From positions 124,001 through 188,000 of the forward strand of contig NW_019173980.1 in the NCBI RefSeq assembly GCF_001642475.1: 64,000 nt of DNA. Reading direction: 5' to 3'. Numbering within the stretch: the first letter of the stretch is position 1; each line of letters opens with the position of its first letter. A program made the translations under genes and the position numbers. A model generated the notes under the pieces. It was not told where the DNA came from, searched no databases, and worked only from the letters and a program-made list of their open reading frames with translations. The stretch comes from Fonsecaea monophora (lineage: Eukaryota > Ascomycota > Eurotiomycetes > Chaetothyriales > Herpotrichiellaceae). Positions 31,736-42,584 of the stretch are shown here, piece by piece.

Positions 31736-34177
31736 TTACGCCTTGCGCGACAATTTTGGAGTTGTTACATGGGCAACCTTGTCATCGGCGGCAGCAAGAT
31801 GATAGGTCGCAAGCTGATCTTGGGTTATCGGTGAGGGTGCCCCAGCGAACTTGTCTTCACCGTCTGCGTACTTTGGAAACGCGATCACATCTCGTACAGT
31901 CGCACTGTTCGTCAACATGGCCATTAGCCGGTCAAATCCCAGGGCAAACCCTGCGTGCGGCGGACAGCCAGAGCGCAACGCCCTTAGTAGATGGCCAAAA
32001 TCCTGCACACGTTCAGATTCCATCTTCAGGACCTCCCTGAGAACGAATTCTTGCATAAATTCACGGTGTATACGACAGGAGCCGCCACCAACCTCAACCC
32101 CATTAATCACGAGGTCGTAATGATCTCCGATAATGGATAAGGGATCCTTCTTGAATGTGGACACCGATAGATCCTGATTTTGCTTAGGCGCCGTGAATGG
32201 ATGATGCGTCGAGCAGATACCAGCAGACCCACCCTGTCCAGGCTCGGAGTCTTCTGTAGGCGAAAACAAGGGAAAATCCGTTACCCACAGTGCAGAATAT
32301 CCTGAAGGTGACGGGATTAGACCTTCGGATATGGCGTGCTGATAGATGTCCCGACGCAGGTCTCCTAGAGCAGTAGATCCACCAGTAAACGGCTTCCCAT
32401 CGCGGCTATAAAGAATCAGGACGTCGCCCGGTTCGGGATCGAATTCTTCTTCCACTTTGGCTGCGCCTTCATGGCCAAAGCTCGCCAATCCATGCAGCGG
32501 TTTCAAGGGATCAAAGACCGCCACTCCGGGAATTCGTGCGCTGTCATTCGTGTAGCTCGCTTTCGGCGACGTTTCCAAAAACGTTGTTACAAATTTCTGG
32601 CTGTCTGCTGGTTCACATCCCTGCATGCAAATTTTCACCATTTCCACGACGGGATCGTCATGCGAAGTTACCATGGTCTTCACATTGGGCGAGAGCCAAT
32701 GATCCACTCGATGAATTTCGGACCCAAGCCGGGTGTCAGGCTTGTCCGAACCAAACCGAGTCATCGCAGCGGTATATGTGAGCTGTGGAAAAGCCAGGTT
32801 GCGATATTCCGGATCGACCGATTCGAACTCGAACTCCGTCGACAACGGCATTTGCAAAGGAGCGATTCCAGGCACGTTGGGCCAGACTGCATGGATGAGT
32901 AGATCTTCCACCGCAGCCATCACGTCGGCACTACTGGCGAAGGCCATCTCGAGATCAAGCTGGGTGAATTCGGGCTGTCTGTCGGCCCGCAGATCCTCAT
33001 CCCGGAAACATTTGGCAAATTGAAAGTACCTCCAGATTCCCGATGCCATGAGGACCTGTTTATATTGCTGCGGACTTTGTGGTAACGCGTATGCCAAGCC
33101 CTTCTTTCTCGTGGGGACAATGAATTCCCGAGCGCCTTCTGGGGTGGACTTGAACAAAAGAGGTGTCTCTATTTCATCGAAATCATTGCTTAGCATATGT
33201 TCTCGTATCTTTCCTGCGAGGCGCGAGCGTAATCGAATGCGGCGACGGAGGTCCGAGTCCGTTCTGAATTGAAGGTGTCGCGACTCTGGCGGAAACACTG
33301 TATCGCATTTTGCGGTGAGGTCAGATGGAACTCCATTGAGAAATTTGTAAGAATCTGCTCTGATTTCCACGTGAGATATGAGGTCGATGTCTCCAACATA
33401 GGGGTCTAGCGTTCGGACAGTAGTATCTGGCTTTTTCTTTTGTGGCGTTGCAGACTCTCCCGAGGGAACCCGCTTGTGTACCTTTTTGGGTCGTTTCAAT
33501 CGTGGCACAACGGTCCCCGAGATCCGAATGGGTGTATGAGGACGAGCGGCTCTGAAAATGCTCAACTGTCCTTCGGAGACTTCTCCATCACTTGATTCTC
33601 TTTCTTCACTAGACTCCTCGGCGTCTATGTGACTTTCCACCGAGGGACTTTCTCCGACCTTCGCAGTGGAAACAGAATGGGGGAAGATGACTTGCACGGC
33701 AAGCTCTAAGCGTGGATCAACCAGTTGGATGAAATCGAAGCCCTTGCTAGGCCTGTGAGAAGTAATATAGCCATATAGTTGCACTTGGTTCTGACTGTCA
33801 TCATCAGGAGCAGGCGTACTCGGTAATGAATCGACGTCGGTCTGGCATAGTTTTTTCCAGGCTTGACTGGCTTCTTTGGAAGAAGAGATCCCTGTTACAG
33901 TTAGACGCTGGCCAAATCGCTGGTGAGGCACTGTCTTACTGGAGAAGTTGTATCGCCTGATATCGCCGTTACTGGTCTGCAGTCTTGGATCTTGTTGCCG
34001 GTCACGTCGGGCGGAAGACGTAGAATATGCAAGTCTCTGAGAAAGACATGGGCTGGTGATGGCGCGTTGGCTGGACGGGAAGCCTGCGCACCACAAACGA
34101 GTACGAATATATCTCGATATCTCAATGTAGCTCCGTCGGAGGTGAGCTGAACGTGTAAGTGATCTCTGGACCTCCAT
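31736..34177 (-). CDS. MSD1: Mitochondrial aspartyl-tRNA synthetase
   Basis: The frame is open to 34384, but ATG 34177 begins an 813-residue form whose first ~60 residues (SLTRSAHLRRSYIEISRYIR..) are basic and Ser-rich like a mitochondrial presequence; I prefer it. The enzyme charges mitochondrial tRNA-Asp. Bacterial-type AspRS features are in order: an N-terminal OB-fold domain; class II motif 2 with RYFQFAKCFRDEDLRADRQPEFTQLD; an inserted GAD-like region; the late GGSCRIH; and motif 3 AGFALGFDRL. A Ser/Glu-rich insert (about EESSEERESSDGEVSE) followed by a basic stretch (KRPKKVHKR) breaks up the OB-fold region and looks unstructured. Length exceeds typical bacterial AspRS (~590) because of the presequence and this insert. 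No intron is needed. Confidence 0.9.
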   Translation of the reverse strand: MEVQRSLTRSAHLRRSYIEISRYIRTRLWCAGFPSSQRAITSPCLSQRLAYSTSSARRDRQQDPRLQTSNGDIRRYNFSSKTVPHQRFGQRLTVTGISSSKEASQAWKKLCQTDVDSLPSTPAPDDDSQNQVQLYGYITSHRPSKGFDFIQLVDPRLELAVQVIFPHSVSTAKVGESPSVESHIDAEESSEERESSDGEVSEGQLSIFRAARPHTPIRISGTVVPRLKRPKKVHKRVPSGESATPQKKKPDTTVRTLDPYVGDIDLISHVEIRADSYKFLNGVPSDLTAKCDTVFPPESRHLQFRTDSDLRRRIRLRSRLAGKIREHMLSNDFDEIETPLLFKSTPEGAREFIVPTRKKGLAYALPQSPQQYKQVLMASGIWRYFQFAKCFRDEDLRADRQPEFTQLDLEMAFASSADVMAAVEDLLIHAVWPNVPGIAPLQMPLSTEFEFESVDPEYRNLAFPQLTYTAAMTRFGSDKPDTRLGSEIHRVDHWLSPNVKTMVTSHDDPVVEMVKICMQGCEPADSQKFVTTFLETSPKASYTNDSARIPGVAVFDPLKPLHGLASFGHEGAAKVEEEFDPEPGDVLILYSRDGKPFTGGSTALGDLRRDIYQHAISEGLIPSPSGYSALWVTDFPLFSPTEDSEPGQGGSAGICSTHHPFTAPKQNQDLSVSTFKKDPLSIIGDHYDLVINGVEVGGGSCRIHREFMQEFVLREVLKMESERVQDFGHLLRALRSGCPPHAGFALGFDRLMAMLTNSATVRDVIAFPKYADGEDKFAGAPSPITQDQLATYHLAAADDKVAHVTTPKLSRKA

Positions 34178-34673
34178 CGGCTGCTGCTGCACTTTCAAAG
34201 ACCCATTGATGTGGACAATCCAAAAGAAGGATTTGAGTTGGAGAACCTGCGCTGATGGTCCGTGTGCGCCAACCTCCAACCGCTGCCTGCGCACAAAAGT
34301 CTCCGAGTCGCACTCTGTTTTCTTTTCCTTCTTCATCCTTCCAAGTTTTGAACAAGTGAGTTCCTTTGATCCGCGCTTTGACAAGTATATATCCTAACAA
34401 CGCCTCAGATGATGAAAGCCTAGCGTGTATTATACGATTTGTTTCTGCTGCAGGCGGCAGCAAGCCCTCTCTTCGGAGCTCAAGTGGCATGCTGTTCGAA
34501 GTGGTCAGAAAACAATGAGATCGGCGTTCGGCACACCCATCTTGTTACATTTTACGGACGCGATGAAGGCATCTCTGACTCTCAATCTTGGAATGGATCT
34601 ACTCGATTTCCCGCTGATACTTGTGCATGGTGCGCTTTTATCGGACTTTATTTTGCCTCGAGCCGCTCTTGGA
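34178..34673. other. Spacer upstream of the AspRS gene
   Basis: Holds the open but non-preferred 5' extension of the AspRS frame (34178-34384) and otherwise no gene. Downstream side is the 3' end of the aminotransferase gene. Confidence 0.4.
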
Positions 34674-35959
34674 TTAGCTGTTTGACCGAGTCGACAGTGT
34701 CGGTACCGAGTCGAAGCTTTCTTCCATGAATGACCTCCACGCCGCAAGTGCAGCTTTCACCTCCTGCGTCGAGCCTCCGAAAGCGACCCTCACATACCCG
34801 CGAAGAGCTCTACTGTCTCCGAAACATTTGCTTGCGGGACAGAGAAGGATCCCAGACTCTTCGAGTAACTTTGAACAAAACTGCTCACTGTCGATGGGCT
34901 TTCCCATCTTGTGGAACTTGAGCATTACTGTTGTTCCAGCTCGTGGCTCGACCCATGAACATGACCAGTTGTGCTCTTCGACAAATCCTTGCAGCAGGCC
35001 CAGGTTTGTTTGGCATAACCTGATGTTTCTTGCTAACAACGCGTGAATGCACCTCTCATTCAGGGCCTCTGCAGCAACCACCTCATCTAAAGTTGATGCA
35101 ATTGTGGACTCAAGACGCCTAGTTCCCCTACAGGCTTCGAGAATGGCTCTGTCTTTCGTGGCAATCCACCCGGCTTTTATTCCTGCTAAACCGTATGCTT
35201 TACTTACCCCTCCTGTCACGACGACTTTCTTATAGCCCAGGTTGATCGTTGAGGGTGGAAAATCATCGTCGGATGGCAATATCGAGTGGAAAAGAGGCCT
35301 GTAGGTCTCATCCGCCAGAATAGTTATTCCCTTTTCCTCTGCCAATTCAACGAGGGCCTCGAGAGTGGGTTTGGACACTATAGCACCTGTAGGGTCACAA
35401 GGACTTTGGATCGCAATCAATTTTGTATTGTCCCTGATCAATGTCTTTAACTCGTCAATATCAACCGCCCACTTTTTCGCTGGGTCTGCGTTCCACCAAG
35501 TGACGCCCACGCCCAGAGATGCAGGTATCTTATAGAGCAGTTCATCAACAGGGTGTTGGCAAATGACATGATCCCCAGAGGTCAGCAACGCGGAGAATAC
35601 TGTATAGTCTGCAGCAGTGCCTCCGTTGGTAATTATAATATCGTGTTCGGTCACCCCCGCAGAGCGCACAGAGTAGAGGGCTGCCAGGTTTTTCCGTAGA
35701 TGAATGCTGCCCAAGCCAGTATCGTTTCCTTGGAGCTTTACTTCATGCAGTTTCAGGGCCTTTTCGGAACCCGGTCTGTCCTCTGAGATGTCAAGTAGTT
35801 CAGACAAGGAGATGTTTGAGGCGGCCGATGATGAAAGGTCGTGTTTGGCTGATGACAGATACTTTTCGTTCCACTGTTCACGTTGTCAGTGAGAGCATTG
35901 TTCGACGAACTGCTGGTAAGTCCTACCTCGATGGCTTCAAGCCGCTGAAACCCGGCCAT
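34674..35959 (-). CDS. PLP-dependent aminotransferase, class I/II fold
   Basis: Exons 35959-35927 and 35873-34674 on the minus strand give 410 residues. The first exon is only 11 codons; the 53-base intron (GTAGGA, CACTGAC branch, GAACAG) is in phase 0 and joins MAGFQRLEAIE to WNEKYL. Fold-type I marks: ITNGGTAADYTV, ADETYR with the ring-pairing Asp at ~199, and the Schiff-base Lys at ~236 in GVSKAYGLAGIKAGW. The usual N-P-T-G motif reads SPCDPTG, Asp replacing the Asn that hydrogen-bonds the PLP 3'-hydroxyl. An aminotransferase or related PLP lyase acting on an amino acid is likely; substrate unknown. No targeting signal is seen, so cytosolic. Confidence 0.85.
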
Positions 35960-36720
35960 GCTTCCTGTTGGAACGACACAAACCGTGTGCGTACTCGATT
36001 GAGAATGATTAGATGACGGTGCCGTAAGAACAAATGTCTGAAAAGACTGCTCTGCACGACTGAAGTCTTTTCATTTCCAACTGCGGTGTCGCGGAAATAC
36101 CGATCCGCCGAGTACATAGTCAACTGCTCCCCCACCTTGACCAAGTGCATATGTGACATCTCCAACACTATGCCCCGACCTCGTATCTCGTACCTTAATT
36201 GACTAGCTGACTACTCGGTACCTAATGGTACCTTAGTCTTAGCCCCCGGACTGGATGATGCCACGAGTGCCAATAACTGCCGGTAGCTCACGATTACAAC
36301 GATTGGGTGCAAGCTTACAGCCGTCCTTAACTGGATAAAGCTCGGCCCATTGGTCCTGTGCTCAAAGGCCAATCCCCGGTATCAGGTCTCCCGTCCCCGC
36401 CCGTACCGTACAGGAACGTGCCAGCAGTTGTGCATCGTGCTGTTGCAACTTGTGTTGTGCTGCGACGTTTGGACCTTTCCAGTTCAGATCCCTCCCCTTC
36501 CCGCGGCGAACTGCAATGGTGTGATATCCTTCGACTCCCATCCTACATCCTCTGTCGCATGTCCCTCCTATCATTCTTGTACCGACTGTCGCCCTACCTA
36601 ACTTTCTACCCTCGAGGTTTCTGCCGCCTTGACTGGACAAGCTTCCGTTGACAGGCACCAGCCACACGGTCTATCACCTCCACACCTGCACAGCGGACGA
36701 TATCGCCCAGTCCATCCTCA
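35960..36720. promoter_or_regulatory. Divergent promoter (aminotransferase / ABCG transporter)
   Basis: 761 bases, head to head. It contains one TACTCGGTA at 36212-36220 next to GTACC words and a pyrimidine-rich stretch before the ABCG ATG. No gene found. Confidence 0.45.
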
Positions 36721-39700
36721 ATGAACCTCCATGGCATTGCCGCCGCCCTATTACTCGTCGCACCGGCATTGCTGGCGACGGCCTATCCCAATGATACTTC
36801 GCGGGCATTGATGCAAGATCCCTTCCTCGATCTCGTCGATGGTTGCCCTCCATGTCCTCGATGCTTCGACTGCCACTACGACGAATTCAAATGCCTACAA
36901 TTTGCGAGCTGCAGCAGTGCCAACGGAAAATGCGTGTGTCCTCCTGGCTTCGGGGGAGATGACTGCGCGGAGCCGCTGTGCGGTTCCCTGGTCGATGGCA
37001 AGAATAGATCACCAAGAAGAGGCGATAAGTGCGACTGCAGAGATGGTTGGGAGGGAATCAACTGCAACGTGTGCACTTCCAATGAGGCATGTAACGCAAT
37101 GATGCCACTGGGCCAGGGTGGGGTTTGTTATAAAAAAGGTGCTTTGGTCCACGAAAACTACCAGGTGTGCAATGTTACCAACAATGCCATTCTGGACCAG
37201 ATCGATCCGCGCATACCAGAGGTTACCTTCTCCTGCAACGCTGAAGACGCTACCTGCAACTTCCAGTTCTGGGTTGATCAAAAGGAATCGTTCTACTGTG
37301 CTCTCGACAATTGCACTTCCACATATCAAGACACAAATGTTCGCAATACGACAAAATATCAATGTCAAAACATAAAGTGCTCTTGCATACCAGATCGGTT
37401 CTTGTGTGGCGAAGATGGCTCCGTCAACATCGACGAGTTCTTGGAGCAAGAGATCAAGGGCCCAGCTTCCTTCTACTCGCAGCATACCTATGGCGGTAGC
37501 TCTAAGGACGGCAGTCGTTTCGAAGAGCCGGCCATGAACAACTTGATATCTATGATATTCGGCGATGAGTATATCTCACTTCAGTGTCGGGCAGGCGAAT
37601 GCCTGTATGAGACGGAGGTGCCTGGATATACAAGACCTATCAAAGAGATCAACACCCCTTTGATTGCAGGAATCATCGCCGGTTGCGCCCTCTTTGTCGT
37701 TGCCGTCACACTCATATCGTGGTACCTCTCGAGAAGAGCAGCGCTCAAGCGATGGGGAGCCATTCGACTAGGTGAAAATGGTGAAAATGATGCCTCGCTA
37801 TCGATGATTAACCACACCCCGATGTCTTTACAATTTGAGAACGTCTCTTATGGTCTGAAAGGAAAGGAAATCCTCTCTGGCATCTCTGGCATTGCCACCC
37901 AGGTCAACTCACAGCCATCATGGGTGCGTCCGGCGCAGGCAAGTCTACGTTTCTCGATATTCTGGCTCGCAAAAACAAACGTGGGACTGTCTTGGGCCAT
38001 ATGTATGTCAATGGCGAGAAGATTCTCGACGGGGAATACCGAAACGTGGTGGGCTATGTCGACCAGGAGGACACCCTTTTGCCAACTCTGACCGTTCATG
38101 AGACCATTTCCACCAGTGCTCTCCTACGACTACCAGCTGACATGGGCATTTCTGTCAAGGAGCAGCGAGTTATCGAAGTTATGCAGCAACTCGGCATTTA
38201 TCACATCAAAGACCAAGTGATTGGCTCGGAGGAAGGAAATGGTCGAGGTATTTCCGGTGGCGAAAAGCGACGGGTTGGTATTGCTTGCGAGCTTGTGACA
38301 AGCCCAAGTATTCTCTTCCTCGATGAGCCAACCAGCGGACTCGACGCCTTCAACGCTTTTAACGTAGTTGAATGTCTGGTCACGTTGGCCAAAACATACA
38401 ACCGGACCGTCATTTTCACCATTCATCAACCTCGCTCCAACATCGTGGCTCTTTTCGACCAGCTCATTCTTCTTGCCAAAGGTCAAACCGTCTACTCTGG
38501 TCCCTTTTCAAGCTGTCAATCATATTTTGATCATATTGGTTACTCCTGTCCGCCGGGTTTCAATATCGCGGACTATCTGGTGGACCTGACAATGCACGCC
38601 AGTATTCCACGTTCTCCCATATTCGAGGACGTTCCGAAGGATTTGCTCGACCGAGACATCCCGGGGACGGAATCAAGCAGCACGCGGGCTGTGAAGTCCA
38701 TTGCAAGTGTTTCAAACGTGAGCATGGAAAGCCCACGCGAACCCTCGACTCGAATAAAACCAAAGAGGAGGATATCCCTGAAACAAAAGCAGGACCGGCA
38801 ATTGTTTACTCGAAAGAAGGCTTCTGGGAGCGAAACTCCGCCAACACCAAAGACTGATGATGAAGACACTATAATGGGAAGGGCAACTGGCAGCATGCGG
38901 AGCTGGCTACCCCTGTCGAAGAGAGATGGGTCGAACCCGCCACCCCTTTTGGAGGATCCTGACGACATACCACCAGACGCCAACACCGACCTCGACATTC
39001 TGGTGACCAGTTTCAAGAACTCAGATGTCGCTCAGACGATCCACGACGAAATCACAGCTTCAATCCAAGCTGCATCGGCGGCAAATGGCCACGGTGGAGA
39101 AGACGCTGTGACCGAGCCCGTGACAGGCTCGATTAAAGGCTTCCGGCGAGTCAGCCTTCCACGACAATTTTTGATCCTATCCAGGCGGACTTGGCGGAAC
39201 CTGTATCGCAACCCTATCCTGATGCTGACGCACTATGCTGTTGCTATTCTGCTGGCGGTATTGTCAGGATGGCTCTTTTACGGCGTCACAGATGACATTG
39301 GCGGGTTCCAAAATCGACTAGGTCTCTTCTTCTTCCTGCTGGCATTGTTCGGTTTCAGCGGCCTGACAAGCTTGAACGTCTTCAGCGCAGAGCGGTTGAT
39401 CTTCGTTCGAGAACGTGCCAATGGATACTACTCCCCGATCACTTACTATGCTGCGAAGCTGCTCTTCGACATTGTACCGCTCCGACTCATCCCACCTATC
39501 ATCATGGGCATCATCATCTATCCAATGTCTGGACTTCTCCCGAAGTGGGGCGTTTTCTTCACCTTTATACTAATATTGGTGCTCTTTAACTTGGCTGCGG
39601 CGGCAATCTGCTTGACGATTGGTATCGTGTTCAAAGATCCCGCTGTCGCCAACTTGATTGGTAGCTTGGTGATGCTGTTCAGTTTGTTGTTTGCTGGCTT

Positions 39701-40043
39701 GCTCCTCAATCTCAACCATGATAGCATCCAAAAAGCAGCACAGTGGCTGCAGATGGTAAGTATCGGTCATGATCCTTGGTGGTGGTTGTGCTAACCGTCG
39801 ACACAGTTATCCATCTTCCACTACGGCTACGAGGCTCTAATCGTAAACGAGGTCGCAAAGCTGCGTCTCAAAGACCACCGGTATGGCCTGGACATCGAGG
39901 TACCCGGAGCTAGCATTCTCAGCGCCTTTGGGTTCGACAATCTGGCACTGTGGAACGATGTCATTGGCCTGGGCGTCTTTGCAGGAGCATTCATCATCAT
40001 CGCATACATAGCCATGCATTTCCTGCTTGTTGAGAAGAGGTGA
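36721..40043 (+). CDS. ADP1: Adp1-like ABCG transporter with EGF-like N-terminal domain (frame break)
   Basis: Exons 36721-39755 and 39807-40043 (intron GTAAGT, GCTAACC branch, ACACAG). The reading frame is broken near 37893-37900. Upstream, the protein has a signal peptide (GIAAALLLVAPALLATA), a Cys-rich EGF-like lumenal domain (CVCPPGFGGDDC, CDCRDGWEGINC), N-glycan sites and one membrane helix (IAGIIAGCALFVVAVTLI). Downstream, in a frame one base off, come Walker A (GASGAGKST), signature ISGGEKRR and Walker B ILFLDEPTSGLDA, a long Ser/Lys/Asp-rich linker, then the ABCG membrane domain with about six helices. About 1090 residues are expected if the break is repaired. The Adp1 group is a half-size ABCG transporter type in fungi with unknown cargo. 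A missing C in the CCC run at 37898-37900 would explain it: an assembly error or a real null allele. Confidence 0.85.
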
Positions 40044-40513
40044 AGAAAGTAATGAGGGGATTGTCTGACGATATTTCATTGTTGTTATTGGAGAATCTTG
40101 CATTTGCTGGCGTCCGAGGTACATAAATAGATGAGTTTGGTGGAAAACGGATCAGGGAGGCTGTAAATAACGCATATACATATACGACTAATATGATCTG
40201 GACTCCAATATCTTGCACGAGCCTTTGCAGGTTGTAGGATTTCTCCGATATTATGAGGGCCGGCCAATCTCGGAACCGTGCGTCTCGAAACGCAGGGTAT
40301 GAGACCGACTGCCGCTGCCCGATCTCGGAGATGGTCATTATGCGGGGAGCCGGACCCGAAATCTTCATCTGTCGTTCTTCGGCAACTCAACTCCTGAAGT
40401 CCTGACCAAACTTGAAGAAAACAAACTTATTGTCACAACACGGGTGTGGATCACTAATTGGCAATTGAAGCTCGAGCATTCTTGCGCAGTATTTCTCAAG
40501 AAGGACGGATACA
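40044..40513. other. Spacer between tandem plus-strand genes
   Basis: 470 bases; short antisense ORFs only, none supported. No repeat seen. Confidence 0.4.
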
Positions 40514-41638
40514 ATGACTGTCCCTTTTCGCTCGTGTTCTCGCTGCTGCTTCGCATCGGTAGCGACGGGCAGCGGTGCCCGCCTCGGAACAACCACCTCG
40601 CGAAGCTTCTCTTCGTCTCGGACGAGACTGAGCACACCGCCAGCGGACCCAAAGGCCATAACTGAAGCTTTTCTGTCCAAGTTCTCCAAGGGACAGACGT
40701 TCGTGCGCCGTCAGCTGCTGGATGCGAATCAGATCCGCCTCTTCTCTCTCACTCTGAACCGACCTCATCTGTGGCCGACTAGCTCTACCAAAACGCTCGA
40801 GGAGGCGGAGCCTGTCGAGGGCACTCCGATCCCCCCAGCTTATCACATATGCTACTTTACGCCAGCTCAACTACCGGGAATATTGGGGCTCGATGGCACG
40901 GACGCGAGTTTCAACCCCGACGCTCCCTTCACGAGACGCATGTGGGCTGGCGGATCATGTCACTGGCCCGGTGCTGATCGCAGCTCAAAGAACCAGGCGC
41001 TCTTGGTGGTGGGTGATACCGTCACCGAGGTCACCAAGGTCTTGAGCTGCGAGCCCAAGGTCATTGGCAAGACGGGGGAGAGCATGTTGCTCGTGGGCGT
41101 GGAGAAGGAATTCCGCAATGGGAAAGATGAACTGTGCGTCCTGGACCGGAGAAATTGGGTTTTCCGGGTCGCCCTCGACCCTTCCAAACCTGCTCCACTG
41201 GTTCCCAAGCCCAAGGAATTGTCACAGGGGGAGCTCGACAAGAGCGTCGAGGGGAAACTCTGGCGGGAATATAGTCGCGATGAAGCAACGCTATTCCGAT
41301 TCTCGGCGTTGACGTTCAACGCGCATAGAATTCACTACGACAAGCCTTGGGCAACAGATGTGGAGGGTCACAGGAACGTGGTCGTCCACGGTCCGATGAA
41401 TCTACTCGCCATGTTGGATCTTTGGCGAGACGAGGCCAGTGTTGTCCGAGGGCGGGGTGTACATTATCCCCAGATGATCGAGTATCGCGCTACGAGCCCT
41501 GTATACGGCAGGGAGCCTTACCGGGTGATGATGAACCAGGAGGCGGTGGGAAAGAGGGAGGCAGAGACGAGGGTGGTGAGTAACGATGGGACGGTGTGCA
41601 TGAAGGGGACTGTGAGGGATTGGCCTTCGAGCAACTAA
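40514..41638 (+). CDS. Mitochondrial MaoC/HTD2-like hotdog dehydratase
   Basis: Single-exon ORF of 374 residues. The first ~40 residues are Ser/Arg-rich without acidic residues (FASVATGSGARLGTTTSRSFSSSR), typical of a mitochondrial presequence. The C-terminal half holds the hotdog hydratase core, FSALTFNAHRIHYD (residues ~264-276, catalytic-looking Asp276/His274) and VVVHGPM (~290-295), as in MaoC and 3-hydroxyacyl-thioester dehydratases. The N-terminal half (GGSCHWPG, TEVTKV) fits the second, often inactive, hotdog copy of the HTD2 or mesaconyl-C4-CoA hydratase type. HTD2 acts in mitochondrial fatty acid synthesis (lipoate supply); the mesaconyl type acts in acid metabolism. Sequence alone does not separate them here. 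Confidence 0.82.
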   Translation: MTVPFRSCSRCCFASVATGSGARLGTTTSRSFSSSRTRLSTPPADPKAITEAFLSKFSKGQTFVRRQLLDANQIRLFSLTLNRPHLWPTSSTKTLEEAEPVEGTPIPPAYHICYFTPAQLPGILGLDGTDASFNPDAPFTRRMWAGGSCHWPGADRSSKNQALLVVGDTVTEVTKVLSCEPKVIGKTGESMLLVGVEKEFRNGKDELCVLDRRNWVFRVALDPSKPAPLVPKPKELSQGELDKSVEGKLWREYSRDEATLFRFSALTFNAHRIHYDKPWATDVEGHRNVVVHGPMNLLAMLDLWRDEASVVRGRGVHYPQMIEYRATSPVYGREPYRVMMNQEAVGKREAETRVVSNDGTVCMKGTVRDWPSSN

Positions 41639-42584
41639 GGGCGCAGCCCCCACCGACAGAAAAACAAATTGAGTAATCGGTGTGAAGAGATCCTCGACGG
41701 CCTCTTACGAAGGTGGCTGTTTGGCTTGTGTCGCTCACCAACCCGAAATGGGAGCGGAGATTCGACGTCTCTTCGGGATGAGCCATCTAGGCACAAGGAT
41801 TCTGTTGGGGCAAGTGGCTGAAAGTCGTCGATAGCGAGGGCATGGCAGAGATTTATTGTGGATACGGCGGCTTTGACCTGCCTGTTTGGTTTGTTCTTCA
41901 TCGAGGAGCTGGTTCTGAGGAGGGTGCATGAGGGTGTTGGTGATGGAGGTGAAGAACAGAGAGGCGCAGGTGCGCAGGTGGAGATGGAAATGCTCAATCC
42001 AAGTCCGAGTAGTTTGTTGGGTACTAGCCAGACACTCAGAGCATGACGGGCGTAGAGGAAAGAGCCTAAAAAGCCCAAAGACCCTGAATCCAACTATGCA
42101 AACACCCCCTCCGGGTGCCCCTAAGGGATATGGGGGCGCTATTGGGGGGCAAACATCTGTCTTAGTAACCCTGGGGGAATCTTTAGGCTCTTTCTGGGCG
42201 CCAATGATTGCCGGACACAGGCGGTGCTACCCTGACGGAAGTCGCCATCCGCTTACCTAGCACGCCTCGGAACCTGGTTCTGCTGTAACGAACAGGCCGA
42301 GCTAGCGGAGATCTGCTTAAGCGCCTCTGCCCCTCCGCACTTTCTTCGCTCATCGCATCCCATTTCCATCTCATCCCATCTTCGATCATCGCGTTACTCC
42401 TCCGCTTGCAGCTTCATTTACGTACAGCCCTCGGCCACCACCACCCTGTCCATAAGGAAAGCAAACATCAAGCTCATCAGGTTTCCTCGCCGTTCTTTTA
42501 ATCTCACACCTCCCTCTCTACTCGTCCTCTGCGACATCTTCTAGTACCTCTCGCGATGACAGTCACCTGATCTCCGGCATCGGC
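41639..42584. other. Spacer between tandem plus-strand genes
   Basis: 946 bases, including a G/C-rich run at about 42100-42160 (CCCCTCCGGGTGCCCC..GGGGGCGC..GGGGGG) just before the JmjC gene's pyrimidine-rich leader. No protein-like ORF. Confidence 0.4.

Noticed and set aside
37885..37925. Programmed frameshift in the ABCG gene
   Set aside because: No slippery heptamer or downstream structure is evident; a simple indel is more economical.
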